The notes under the pieces: generated by a model
Told to the model about the DNA's origin: nothing
The model's database searches: none
Seen by the model: the letters and a program-made list of their open reading frames with translations, nothing else
DNA from: RYN-230 sp963829725
GTDB lineage: Bacteria > Actinomycetota > Actinomycetes > Streptosporangiales > Streptosporangiaceae
NCBI GenBank assembly: GCA_963829725.1
Contig: CAWHJW010000019.1
Coordinates: 186,001-250,000 of the forward strand
DNA: 64,000 bases
Direction of reading: 5' to 3'
Part shown: positions 20,210 through 27,943 of the stretch, in pieces
How positions within the stretch are numbered: position 1 is the first letter of the stretch
How the letters are laid out: every line of letters starts with the position of its first letter
Made by a program: the position numbers and the translations under genes

Positions 20210-20337
20210 CACATCACACCTGACGCCTGGCACGCCACCGGCCCGCGTGCGGCGTAATGTCAGGAGGAAGCTAGTGAGTTAGCCGCTCGGCCCGGACCCC
20301 GCCCTGCTGCTGGTGCATGCAGGAAGGCGATCTGGGC

Positions 20338-21210
20338 GTGACATCTTTGACCGGCATCTCTTCATGGGTGCGCGGCAGCGGCCTGGAGATCGTGCTGCTC
20401 GTGATCGGGACGATCCTGCTGACGCGCGTCGCGACCTGGGCAGGCGCGACGATCACGAACCGGATCGACGCCCATGCGCAGGAAACGGATTCACTGGTCC
20501 GCTCGGAGGCGTCCAAGCACCGGCACGCGCTGGCCCAGGTGATCACCTGGGCCGCCCTGGTGGTCATCTACTGCGTGGCCGCGGTGCTCATCGCGGCCCG
20601 CCTGTACCTTCCCGTGACAAGCCTGGTCGCCCCGGCGGCCGTGGTGGCCGTGGCCCTCGGTTTCGGTGCGCAGCGCATCGTCCAGGACATCCTGGCCGGC
20701 TTTTTCATCATCACGGAGCGCCAGTACGGCTTCGGGGACCTCATCAGCCTGACGGTGCCGGGCCTGTCCAGCCCCGCGATGGGGACCGTCGAGGATGTCA
20801 CGCTGCGGGTGACCACGGTGCGGACCGCCGACGGCGAGGTGGTCATCACCCCCAACGGCCAGATCACCCAGGTGACCAATCTCTCGCGCGACTGGGCGCG
20901 TGCCGTGGTGGACGTGCCGGTGCCCGCGGCCGTGGACGTCAACCGGGTGAGCGACCTGCTGCGGCTGATCGGGACTGAGGCATACCAGGAGCCGGGCGTG
21001 CGCCGGCTCCTGCTGGACCCCCCGGCCGTCATGGGCGTGCAGAGCATCGACCTGGACCAATTCCAGGTCCGCTTGGTCGCCAGGACGCTGCCCGGCAAGC
21101 AGTTCGAGGTCGGGCGGATCCTGCGGGCCCGGATCACGGCCGGATTCCGGCGCGAGGGCATCCACCTGCCGGCCGACCTGGAGACGGCAGCGCCGGCCGG
21201 GGCCACCTGA
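20338..21210 (+). CDS. Small-conductance mechanosensitive channel (MscS family)
   Basis: The protein is about 290 residues. The GTG at 20338 is preferred because GGAAGG precedes it; an ATG seven codons earlier lacks a site. Three transmembrane helices (about residues 12-32, 62-85, 92-115) lead into ALGFGAQRIVQDILAGFFII, the pore-lining TM3 and hinge of MscS. The beta domain (EVVITPNGQITQVTNLSRDW) follows, then a C-terminal alpha/beta domain. It opens on membrane tension to release solutes during hypo-osmotic shock. It overlaps the next small gene by one base (TGATG). Confidence 0.9.
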   Translation: MTSLTGISSWVRGSGLEIVLLVIGTILLTRVATWAGATITNRIDAHAQETDSLVRSEASKHRHALAQVITWAALVVIYCVAAVLIAARLYLPVTSLVAPAAVVAVALGFGAQRIVQDILAGFFIITERQYGFGDLISLTVPGLSSPAMGTVEDVTLRVTTVRTADGEVVITPNGQITQVTNLSRDWARAVVDVPVPAAVDVNRVSDLLRLIGTEAYQEPGVRRLLLDPPAVMGVQSIDLDQFQVRLVARTLPGKQFEVGRILRARITAGFRREGIHLPADLETAAPAGAT

Positions 21211-21545
21211 TGCGACGGGTGCGGGCCTCGACCTGGATCCTGACCGCCGCCTTCCTGATCATCCTGGCGACCTACCTGCTGGTCAAGCCACCGTCGCGGG
21301 AACCCGCGGCCCCGGCGACGACACCGTCCCCCGCCGCGCCCGGGCCGGTGGCGGCCACGTCGGCACCAGCTGCTACGCCGAAACCGACCACGCGGACCAG
21401 GCCGACGAGCACACCGAAACCAACCAAGGCCAGCCCAACGAGTTCGGTGTCCCCGGCCGGGACACGCCCGGCCCCCACTCCCGTGGAATCGCCCTCCTCC
21501 GTGGTCGCACCAGCTCCGTCAGCCACCGGCACGGCATCCCCCTAG
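21210..21545 (+). CDS. Single-pass Pro/Thr-rich envelope protein
   Basis: The protein is 111 residues. A basic start and one hydrophobic segment (WILTAAFLIILATYLLV, residues 9-25) are followed by about 85 residues of Pro, Thr, Ser and Ala repeats typical of wall-spanning linkers. It could be a signal anchor with an extracellular disordered tail. Its one-base overlap with mscS suggests co-expression, perhaps at the same membrane. No domain is recognised, and the low-complexity composition limits any further claim. Confidence 0.6.
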   Translation: MRRVRASTWILTAAFLIILATYLLVKPPSREPAAPATTPSPAAPGPVAATSAPAATPKPTTRTRPTSTPKPTKASPTSSVSPAGTRPAPTPVESPSSVVAPAPSATGTASP

Positions 21546-21602
21546 TATTTGCCGGCTCGGCAGGCCCGGGCCGGATGCGCCACACGCCGGTCACGATGCC
21601 AG

Positions 21603-22241
21603 TTAGGCTGCCGGGATGCGCACCTCGATCTCGCCGCCGAGCCGGAACCCGGCGGACAGGCCGAGGCTGTCACCACTCCAGAAACGGCCGGCGTCGTACC
21701 AGTTCGGATGATGCTGGCCCGGAAGCAACCCCATGGCCTGGTACGTGATGGCCAGCACCTCCGCGCAGTAGGCGCTCTCCACCCCGGCATCGCGCGGCCG
21801 GTGCCGGATAGCGGGCGCGCGGCCGGCCAGCCACTGCGACGCCAGCCGGGCGGTGGACGGGAACGGCGTGCCATCCAGCCGGGCGATCGTGCGCAGCACC
21901 GCGTCCTCCATCTCGCGGGTCACCCCGCCATCGAGCTGGCGCAGCCAGACCTGCTGGCTATACCGGTGCACCCAGGTCATGACCGCGCCGCCCAGGTCAT
22001 GCAACTGAACCCCGCGCTGACGCCGGCCCGACCACAGGTCGGGAAGGGACCGGCCCAGCTCGGCATGCCACATCAACGCCGGCAGGTCGTCAATGACAAC
22101 GGACATGCCGACGTGGTTCACGGGGCTGTTGGTCGCCACCTGAATCGCCCGGTCGGCCACCGTGCGCCCGCGGAACAGCCACACGTCACCCGTGCGCGTC
22201 ACATCCAGGGCCTCGTCAAGGGCGATGCTCACCGCGGTCAC
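21603..22241 (-). CDS. Permuted papain-like (YiiX/NlpC-P60 type) hydrolase
   Basis: The protein is about 212 residues from a GTG at 22241; the longer upstream frame is compositionally different. The fold signs are the N-terminal GDVWLFRGRTVADRAIQVAT followed by NSPVNHVGMSVVIDDLP, with the catalytic His, and a late ESAYCAEVLAITYQAMGLLP with the catalytic Cys. In permuted NlpC/P60 enzymes the His precedes the Cys, as here. They cleave amide or ester bonds in peptidoglycan or lipids. No signal peptide is seen, so an intracellular substrate is possible. It is divergent from the gene at 22274, with only 32 bp between starts. Confidence 0.7.
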   Translation of the reverse strand: MTAVSIALDEALDVTRTGDVWLFRGRTVADRAIQVATNSPVNHVGMSVVIDDLPALMWHAELGRSLPDLWSGRRQRGVQLHDLGGAVMTWVHRYSQQVWLRQLDGGVTREMEDAVLRTIARLDGTPFPSTARLASQWLAGRAPAIRHRPRDAGVESAYCAEVLAITYQAMGLLPGQHHPNWYDAGRFWSGDSLGLSAGFRLGGEIEVRIPAA

Positions 22242-22273
22242 GCTCTCACCTAAGCACGGTCTAACCTGAGCAG

Positions 22274-22456
22274 GTGCGCTGGTGGAAAGTACTGGGACTG
22301 GCCGCCTTCGCGGGCGTCGCCGCAACCGGGGTAGTGATCGCCCGCGCCGAACGCCGCCGCCGCAGCTACACCCCGCAGCAGATCCGGGAACGGCTGCACG
22401 CCCGGCTGGCCGAAGCACCGCAGACCCGCGAGTCGCCCGGCCACCCCGGCCCGTAA
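22274..22456 (+). CDS. Small membrane-anchored protein
   Basis: The protein is 60 residues, GTG start. One hydrophobic helix (VLGLAAFAGVAATGVVIA, residues 6-23) is followed by a basic, helical cytoplasmic tail (RAERRRRSYTPQQIRERLHA). This positive-inside layout and size match small actinobacterial membrane proteins of unknown role. It starts 32 bp from the divergent hydrolase gene, so the two share a compact promoter region. No family is recognised. Confidence 0.6.
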   Translation: MRWWKVLGLAAFAGVAATGVVIARAERRRRSYTPQQIRERLHARLAEAPQTRESPGHPGP

Positions 22457-22627
22457 CGGGAAGCACGTGCTAGTCCTATCGGGGACCGGCGCACGAGCGT
22501 AGCCTTATGCCCAGACGTACCCGTACCAGCCTGCACCGGCTACCGCGGCAGGTGCAGGTGACCAGGTCGCTCCGGACCCCGGTGGCATGGCAGCCCAGGC
22601 TGGGCGCAGACCAAAGGAGTCTCGGCG

Positions 22628-22981
22628 ATGCACCGATCATCAAGCTTGCCTTACGCCGGAGCCACCGCGGCGATCCTGGCACCGGCCGCGGTCCGCGCGC
22701 TGCTGACCCGGGGTCCTCCGGCGGGCAGCGGCCAGGCACCAGCGGGCACCGGAGCTGCGGACGTGATCCGCCATCTGGCCGATGATCACGATCGGTTTGC
22801 CCAGGACCTGAACGACGTCGTCGTCCACCGGATCTTCGCCGCTGGACTGGATCTCCAGGCGGCACTGAGCCTGATCGGCGAGCGCCCGGGCAGCAGCAGG
22901 ATTCACCACGCCATCGACGAGCTGGAGGAGGTGATCAGGGACATCCGGGACGCCACTTTCGCTGTCCGCCCCCGCGATTAA
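22628..22981 (+). CDS. Stand-alone HisKA_3-like helical protein lacking the phospho-acceptor His
   Basis: The protein is 117 residues, with a strong AAAGGAG site before the ATG. Residues 50-110 match the dimerisation/phospho-transfer helices of DevS/NarX-type kinases: DDHDRFAQDLNDVVVHRIFAAGLDLQ in two helices, then HHAIDELEEVIRDIRDATF. In true kinases the DLHDVV segment holds the phosphorylated His, but here it is Asn (DLNDVV). No ATP-binding domain follows. It may be a decoy dimerisation partner that forms mixed dimers with a real kinase, or a remnant. The clean start and site argue against simple decay. Confidence 0.7.
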   Translation: MHRSSSLPYAGATAAILAPAAVRALLTRGPPAGSGQAPAGTGAADVIRHLADDHDRFAQDLNDVVVHRIFAAGLDLQAALSLIGERPGSSRIHHAIDELEEVIRDIRDATFAVRPRD

Positions 22982-23179
22982 CCACACCACGGACCGGCCG
23001 GGACCTGCACGGCGTCCCGCGCAGATATTGCCGGTGAGGAAATTACCGCCACGATGACGCCAATCCCTACGCCAATAAGGCTAGGCCACAGTCACACCGG
23101 CGGCAATGCCGGGAGGGCATGCCGACGCTAATTCACGGAAATTGGCGGGATGCTCTAGGCACGGAAGCCGGGGAAGGGG

Positions 23180-23398
23180 TATTGTGAGGTTTACCGCTCC
23201 GGACCCTGGCAGCTGTGCCCGCGAAGTATCTGCGGGCGCTCAGCAGGGCCCGGTTTTTCTGTGCACGGAAGCGATGCCGGCAAGACGCCACAAGCCAGAG
23301 GTTGGTGAGAGTTCAAGGGAGGTTTTCTCCCACTGCGATCTGCCCAAGCATGAGGGCTGCCGCGTGCGTCACCTCGTCACTGGCTATAGGAGCTTGTT
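23180..23398 (+). promoter_or_regulatory. Promoter and candidate cis-regulatory RNA leader, copy L1 (upstream of glsB)
   Basis: The -10-like TATTGT (23180-23185) is followed 10 bases later by GCTCCGG. A GC hairpin spans 23199-23253 and ends in a T-run (23254-23258), like an intrinsic terminator. A second domain is closed by a stem pairing GCACG (23263-23267) with CGTGC (about 23363-23367), just before the glsB ribosome site. Copy L2 preserves this stem with a compensating base change (GTACG/CGTAC). The class is not recognised; attenuation or riboswitch-type control is inferred. Confidence 0.65.
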
Positions 23399-23677
23399 AT
23401 GGGCATCATCGCCTGGATTGTTCTCGGTCTGGTCGCAGGCCTGCTCGCCAATATGCTGATTCCTGGGAAAAGATCGCAGGGCCTTCTCTTTACCGGCGTG
23501 ATCGGCATCGCCGGGGCGCTGCTCGGCGGCTGGGCAGCCACCAAGCTGTTCCACGTGCACAGCCTGCAAGGCTTCTTCAACCTCTCCACGTGGATCACCG
23601 CCATCATTGGCGCAGCGGTGCTACTGCTCGTCTTCCACCTGATCTCCAGCCGGTCTGGCCGGGCAGCGCACCGCTAA
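23399..23677 (+). CDS. GlsB/YeaQ/YmgE family stress membrane protein
   Basis: The protein is 92 residues with three hydrophobic helices (residues 3-20, 29-48, 63-83). The pattern IIAWIVLGLVAGLLANMLIPG, then GVIGIAGALLGGWAA, is the hallmark of the GlsB/YeaQ transglycosylase-associated family of small inner-membrane proteins induced by envelope or general stress. The molecular role is not known. ATAGGAG precedes the ATG. It is preceded by the L1 leader. A damaged second copy lies at 60871-61028. Confidence 0.88.
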   Translation: MGIIAWIVLGLVAGLLANMLIPGKRSQGLLFTGVIGIAGALLGGWAATKLFHVHSLQGFFNLSTWITAIIGAAVLLLVFHLISSRSGRAAHR

Positions 23678-23820
23678 GGCCGCACCCTAGCCAGCTGAGT
23701 CCGGGCGTCCGCCTCCAGCAGGGTGCTTTCCCGCACCTCGGGAAGATCCAGCACAGCGTCAACGGGGCTCGCGCGGCGCCCTGGAGTGATGTGACCTGGC
23801 TCAGCGCGCGGGGCTGGTCC

Positions 23821-24111
23821 TCATCCGGTCCTGGTCGCGGGCGGCTTCGGCACCTTCCTGAACGGGACCGTCAGCTCGAACGGCGGCGCATCGAGGAAGT
23901 CCCGGAGTCCGACCCCACGGCGCAGCCCGGTGTTGTGCCGCTCAGCCAGCCCGTGGGCCACGAGCACCCGGGCCTGGTCGGCCGTCGCCTCCGTGAACGG
24001 TGCGGTCCACGGCCCGTGCTTGTCCAGCCGCCGCATTATGGCGAACGGCAGCCAGACGCCATCGAGTTCAGTTCCGTACTCCACCACCATCCGCTTCTCG
24101 ACCCCGGTCAT
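23821..24111 (-). CDS. Small protein of unknown function
   Basis: The protein is 96 residues, soluble and mixed alpha/beta, with acidic and basic patches (RMVVEYGTELDGVWLPFAIM, then HGLAERHNTGLRRGVGLRDF). No known domain is evident. A perfect 20-bp palindrome lies 46 bp before its start and could be its operator. It sits 86 bp downstream of PspC on the same strand, so read-through is also possible. Confidence 0.55.
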   Translation of the reverse strand: MTGVEKRMVVEYGTELDGVWLPFAIMRRLDKHGPWTAPFTEATADQARVLVAHGLAERHNTGLRRGVGLRDFLDAPPFELTVPFRKVPKPPATRTG

Positions 24112-24157
24112 GCTGTTCGCCTTTCCTCCCGGGTTTCCACCGAGTACGGCCGCAAGA

Positions 24158-24177
24158 CTGGCGTAACGTTACGCCAG
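24158..24177. promoter_or_regulatory. Perfect 20-bp palindrome
   Basis: CTGGCGTAACGTTACGCCAG is perfectly symmetric with no spacer. It lies between the PspC stop and the start of the small gene at 24111. No T-run follows, so it does not look like a terminator. TetR- and LacI-type regulators bind sites of this form, but no such regulator is encoded nearby. An operator role is inferred. Confidence 0.5.
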
Positions 24178-24197
24178 CCATACCGAAGAGTCCTCAG

Positions 24198-24398
24198 CTA
24201 TATGTTCTGCCTCTTGCCGGCGATGGTCTCCGCGATGGAGGTCTTCTCGCCTTCCCCGGGGATGAGGATCCACGCCACCAGGTAGGCCAGGACGCCCACG
24301 CCTGCCGTAAGGACAGTGATGACGGCCATGATCACCCGGGCCAGCGTCGGGTCGATGCCGAAGTAGTCGGAGACCCCCGCGCACACCCCGGCCAGCAT
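24198..24398 (-). CDS. PspC-domain membrane protein
   Basis: The protein is 66 residues from the first in-frame ATG. MLAGVCAGVSDYFGIDPTLA followed by a hydrophobic helix and AYLVAWILIPGE is the PspC domain of phage-shock proteins, which sit in the inner membrane and sense or relieve envelope stress. The domain signal begins earlier (KVLVRSLNGR), but no in-frame start exists there. A good start (GTGAGG then ATG GCT GAA) at about 24447 lies in another frame. A one-base indel near 24427 would join them, giving about 80 residues. Copy D of the CTAG element lies upstream. Confidence 0.75.
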   Translation of the reverse strand: MLAGVCAGVSDYFGIDPTLARVIMAVITVLTAGVGVLAYLVAWILIPGEGEKTSIAETIAGKRQNI

Positions 24399-24536
24399 GC
24401 GGCCGTTCAGGCTGCGGACCAGGACCTTGCTGCCGTTCCCATCGTTCAGCCATCCTCACGGCGACCCCGGGATGGCTGCCGCGGTCGGCGGCTGCTTTTC
24501 TGGTGCCTGATTCCAGGCTACGTTCGCAATCTGAAA

Positions 24537-24554
24537 CTAGCAATATTTTTCTAG
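24537..24554. promoter_or_regulatory. CTAG-N10-CTAG element, copy D
   Basis: CTAGCAATATTTTTCTAG has the same length and arms as copies A and B, with GAAA before and AAAAGA after. It lies upstream of the PspC gene on the minus strand and about 230 bp before the SDR gene on the plus strand. PspC is the more likely target because it is nearer. Confidence 0.65.
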
Positions 24555-24782
24555 AAAAGATGTGCCAAAAATCTGGCCCGGGTGAACGGCTCGCCGATGG
24601 CCGAGGGTGGCAACCGATTCATGGCCGGGGCAGACCCGGAGTTCTGGCCGGCGGGGCGGGGGCAGTGTTCATGATTGCATCGCGCCCACCGGGTTGAGCG
24701 GGTTGAGTGGGAGGGAGCGGGCAGCGGGCTCGCCTGCTCAGCCCTCCGCAGCGGGCCCCTGCACGAGGAAGGCAGGATTCTC

Positions 24783-25607
24783 ATGGCGGGACGGCTCGAC
24801 GGCAAGGTGGCACTGATCACCGGCGCTGCCAGGGGACAGGGCCGTAGCCACGCGGTGCGCCTGGCCCAGGATGGCGCCGACGTGATCGCGGTGGATATCT
24901 GCCGCCAGATCGGCTCGGTCGCCTACCCGCTGGCCACCCCGGCTGACCTCACCCGGACCGTCTCCGAGGTCGAGGCTCTTGGCCGGCGGATAGTGGCCGC
25001 CGAGGCCGACGTCCGCCACGCTGCGGCCCTGCGGGCCGCTGTCGCCGACGGCGTAGCGCGGCTCGGCTCGGTGGATATCGTGGTGGCCAACGCAGGCATC
25101 GGGATGATGTCCCCGGATGCCAGCGAGGAGCAGGCGTTCCGCGACCAGGGTCGAGGTCAACCTGTTCGGCGTCTGGAACACCATCCAGGCCGCTGCCCCG
25201 TCATGATCGAGCAGGGCCGGGGCGGCGCGATCGTCCTGACCGGGTCCACGCTCGGCCTGGTCGGCCGGGGCGGCAACGGCCGTGGCGGATCGGACGGCTA
25301 TTGCGCCAGCAAGCATGCCATCGTGGGCCTGGGGCGTACCTGGGCGCACTGGCTGGCCCCGCACAACATCCGCGTCAACACCGTGCACCCAGCCGGGGCG
25401 AACACGCCGATGGTGATCAACGAGGCGGTGGCCGAGCTGTTCGCCGGCGCTCCCGCATCCAGCGGAGCCGACGTGGGCAACCTCCTGGATGTCCAGCTCA
25501 TCGAAGCCGTCAACGTCAGCAACGCCATCGCCTGGCTGGTCTGCGACGAGGCCCGTTACGTCACCGCCGTGGCACTCCCGGTCAACGCCGGGTTCACCGC
25601 CAAATAG
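24783..25607 (+). CDS. Mycofactocin-coupled-type short-chain dehydrogenase
   Basis: The protein is 274 residues from the ATG at 24783, behind GAGGAAGG. The N-terminus GRLDGKVALITGAARGQGRS and VIAVDICRQIG are the signature of the TIGR03971-type SDRs, which keep NAD tightly bound and pass electrons to mycofactocin. NAGIG, the Ser segment (VLTGSTLGLVGRGG) and YCASKHA (Tyr and Lys) complete the active site. Residues about 122-138 are read out of frame: between 25148 and 25198 the expected VEVNLFGVWNTIQAAAP lies in the neighbouring frame. Two compensating one-base indels are therefore implied, in a conserved helix. Confidence 0.83.
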   Translation: MAGRLDGKVALITGAARGQGRSHAVRLAQDGADVIAVDICRQIGSVAYPLATPADLTRTVSEVEALGRRIVAAEADVRHAAALRAAVADGVARLGSVDIVVANAGIGMMSPDASEEQAFRDQGRGQPVRRLEHHPGRCPVMIEQGRGGAIVLTGSTLGLVGRGGNGRGGSDGYCASKHAIVGLGRTWAHWLAPHNIRVNTVHPAGANTPMVINEAVAELFAGAPASSGADVGNLLDVQLIEAVNVSNAIAWLVCDEARYVTAVALPVNAGFTAK

Positions 25608-25790
25608 CCCCGGGCTATCCGCCGCTGGCCGCGGACGTCCTTGAAGCGCATGAGTTTCGCGCCCTGGTCATCCTGGGGCGGCCGCTATGGACCGAAGTCC
25701 CACGTTCCGTGGCCGAACGGCCCTGGCGGGCAGCCCGCCCGGGATCCAACGTCGGGAAGTGTCCCAGCGCGTGATCGTTAGGAGGCAGGC

Positions 25791-26051
25791 GTGAAGACTT
25801 GTGAACAGCCCGGCTATGACTGGACCACCGTCCTGCGGCGCCAGCCGTCCCGCGTCGTGGAAGGCCAGGCAGAAGGCGGCCACACCAGCTCGTTTGAGCT
25901 CATCTGCTGCGACTGCGGTGACCAGCCCGACCTGGATTACGCCGAGGTCTCACCCGAGATGCAGCGGATCCGCGGCCCGTACTCGATCGCGGACGGCGTT
26001 GCCGCTTACGAGAAGCACGTCAAGCTGCACCAGCCCGGACGCACCAGTTGA
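25791..26051 (+). CDS. Small Cys-containing protein of unknown function
   Basis: The protein is 86 residues, GTG start with TAGGAGG upstream, which strongly supports translation. The centre reads FELICCDCGDQPDLDY, with three Cys and several Asp that could bind a metal, and the C-terminal half (IADGVAAYEKHVKLHQ) is helical. Similar short proteins occur singly in actinomycetes without known role. It is on the same strand as the following VIT1-like gene, 145 bp away. Confidence 0.6.
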   Translation: MKTCEQPGYDWTTVLRRQPSRVVEGQAEGGHTSSFELICCDCGDQPDLDYAEVSPEMQRIRGPYSIADGVAAYEKHVKLHQPGRTS

Positions 26052-26196
26052 TGCTGGCTTCGCGCCAGCGCATGAGCCCCCGCTCGTCGAGTTCCGATCG
26101 TGTCCTCCTCGTAGCCGGTTAGCGGCCGGGCGGCGGCCGTCGATTACGCGGAGCCGTCGGCCAGTGACCAGGAGCGGGTGGAGGATACTCGGCAGG

Positions 26197-26942
26197 ATGA
26201 GCGAGGAGAGGCCGGAACCAACCCATGCGGTCGGGGCGGCAGCGCTCGCGGCGGGGTGGTCACATCGGCATCGCGACGTGTCCGGCGGCTGGCTGCGGCC
26301 CACCGTGTTCGGGTCGGTTGACGGGCTGGTGACGAACGCTTCACTCATCGCCGGGCTGGGCGGCGGCGGCGCCTCTTCGCATGCCATCGTGCTGGCCGGC
26401 GTGGCCGCGCTGGTGGCGGGGGCGTTCTCGATGGGCACCGGTGAGTACGTGTCGGTGACCAACCAGAACGAGCTGGTCCACGCCGAGGTCGCCGTCGAGC
26501 GAAGATGCACATCCAGTTTCCCGACGCCGAGCAGGCCGAACTCGCTGAGACCTTCCGCGGCTACGGAGCCGATCCGGACACCGCAGCCAGGATGGCCGCC
26601 GCGGTCTCACGCGATCCGGACACCGCGCTGCGCGTGCATACCCGCGAGGAACTCGGCGTAGACCCATTCGAGCTGCCCTCCGCCCTGCTGGCGGGCGCCT
26701 CGTCGCTGGTGGCGTTCTCCCTGGGGGCACTGGTCCCGCTCCTGCCGTACCTGGCCGGGCTGTCTTCTATCGCTGTCTCCCTGGGTATTGCCGCGGTGGC
26801 CCTGGTGATCGGCGGGATGGCCGTGGGCCGCCTCACTGGCCGGCCGGCACTGCACGCAGGCCTGCGCCAGCTTGTCCTGGGCGCACTCGCGGTCGCGGTG
26901 ACGTTCGGCGTGGGCGCCCTGATCGGCAGCCAGGTCAGCTAA
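26197..26942 (+). pseudogene. VIT1/CCC1-family metal transporter, one frameshift
   Basis: The N-terminal half (from MSEERPEPTHAVGAA) contains LRPTVFGSVDGLVTNASLIA, the first helix of vacuolar iron transporter-type proteins, then a second helix and GTGEYVSVTNQNELVHAE. Near 26500 the frame shifts. The next frame continues perfectly with MHIQFPDAEQAELAETFRGY and three more helices to GALIGSQVS. One missing base explains the break. Intact members export or store Fe2+ or Mn2+ across a membrane with about five helices. This is either a recent mutation or a sequencing error. Confidence 0.8.
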
Positions 26943-26952
26943 TGGAGCGCCC

Positions 26953-27840
26953 TCAGCCGGTCACGGTGACCTCGTGCCAGAGTCCGCCGTTGAGGTCGAG
27001 CGCGTTGCCGTGAGCCTGGCCCGGGGCGGTGTCGCCGACGTAGGTGTAGAGCGGGCGGCCGTTGTAGGTGGCCTGGGCCGAGCCGTCTGACCGGGTGATC
27101 GTGCCCAGTCGGCCGGTCACGCCGGGCCCGGCGGTCACGGGTCCCTTGACCGGCGGCCAGTACGTGGCGCACGACCCGTTGCAGTTCGACTTCGTTGCCG
27201 TGTCCGGGGCGAACCAGTACAGGGTGACGCCCCTCGCGCTGGTGAGCACCGTGACCCCGCCGATCCGCGTGGTCCTCAGGCCACCGCCCGCGCTAGCCGG
27301 CGCCGGTGCGCCCGCTCCGGCCACGACGACGCCGAGCAGCACCAGGGAGGCGAGGCACAGGCCGGCGATCAGCAGCCCGGAGCCGGGAACGCCTGCCTGC
27401 AGCCTGGCCAGCAGCGCCCCGCGCGGGGGCGGCTGCCCGGACGGCTGGCCGGGCACGGCCGGGGCGGCAGCCAGGACGGCCAGCACCCCGAAGGCGGCGA
27501 CCTCGAGCACCCCGGCGACGATTCCCGCGGTCGTGCGGACCTCCGTGAACCCGAACAGCCCGGCCCAGACCGACAGGAGGTAGCCGCCGAGGGTGGATAG
27601 CGCGAACCCCGCGCCGGCGGCGGCGGCCAGCCGGGAACCAGTCACCAGCACCGCCGCGGCCAGGCCGAAGGCCGCGATCACCTGGAGCAGGAACAGCCAG
27701 CCGATCGTCGGTATCGACCGGTAGCCGGTCAGGTACAGGTCAAGGTGGATCCCGCCGGTAGCGGCCAGCAGCCCCGCCCCAGCCACCCGCAAGCCGAGCC
27801 GCTGCGACCGCCCCAGCCCAGGCAGCCGGGATCTGTCCAT
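26953..27840 (-). CDS. Membrane protein with C-terminal Yx(FWY)xxD repeat domain
   Basis: The protein is about 295 residues. Five hydrophobic segments (residues 15-32, 45-62, 70-90, 100-125, 160-180) precede an extracytoplasmic domain of about 110 residues. That domain contains TLYWFAPD and PLYTYVGD, two copies of the Yx(FWY)xxD motif (PF03640/COG4315), and a CNGSCATYWPP segment with two Cys. The function is unknown. The domain is nearly identical in DNA and protein to the neighbouring lipoprotein at 27944. The upstream extension of the open frame is not used. Confidence 0.78.
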   Translation of the reverse strand: MDRSRLPGLGRSQRLGLRVAGAGLLAATGGIHLDLYLTGYRSIPTIGWLFLLQVIAAFGLAAAVLVTGSRLAAAAGAGFALSTLGGYLLSVWAGLFGFTEVRTTAGIVAGVLEVAAFGVLAVLAAAPAVPGQPSGQPPPRGALLARLQAGVPGSGLLIAGLCLASLVLLGVVVAGAGAPAPASAGGGLRTTRIGGVTVLTSARGVTLYWFAPDTATKSNCNGSCATYWPPVKGPVTAGPGVTGRLGTITRSDGSAQATYNGRPLYTYVGDTAPGQAHGNALDLNGGLWHEVTVTG

Positions 27841-27943
27841 CACCACTGCGGTCCCCTTCCGCCGTCCGGTCCGGCCCGGGGCGGGCGCTCTTGCTGCAGC
27901 GAGGAGCACCCCTCCCGGCCAGCCAGGATGACCGTGCCGCGGG

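Noticed and set aside
23263..23375. Known cobalamin or c-di-GMP riboswitch in the L1/L2 leader
   Set aside because: Isolated strings such as GGTGCAAAATCC or GACGC resemble those consensuses, but the required order of conserved blocks is missing, so no known class was assigned.
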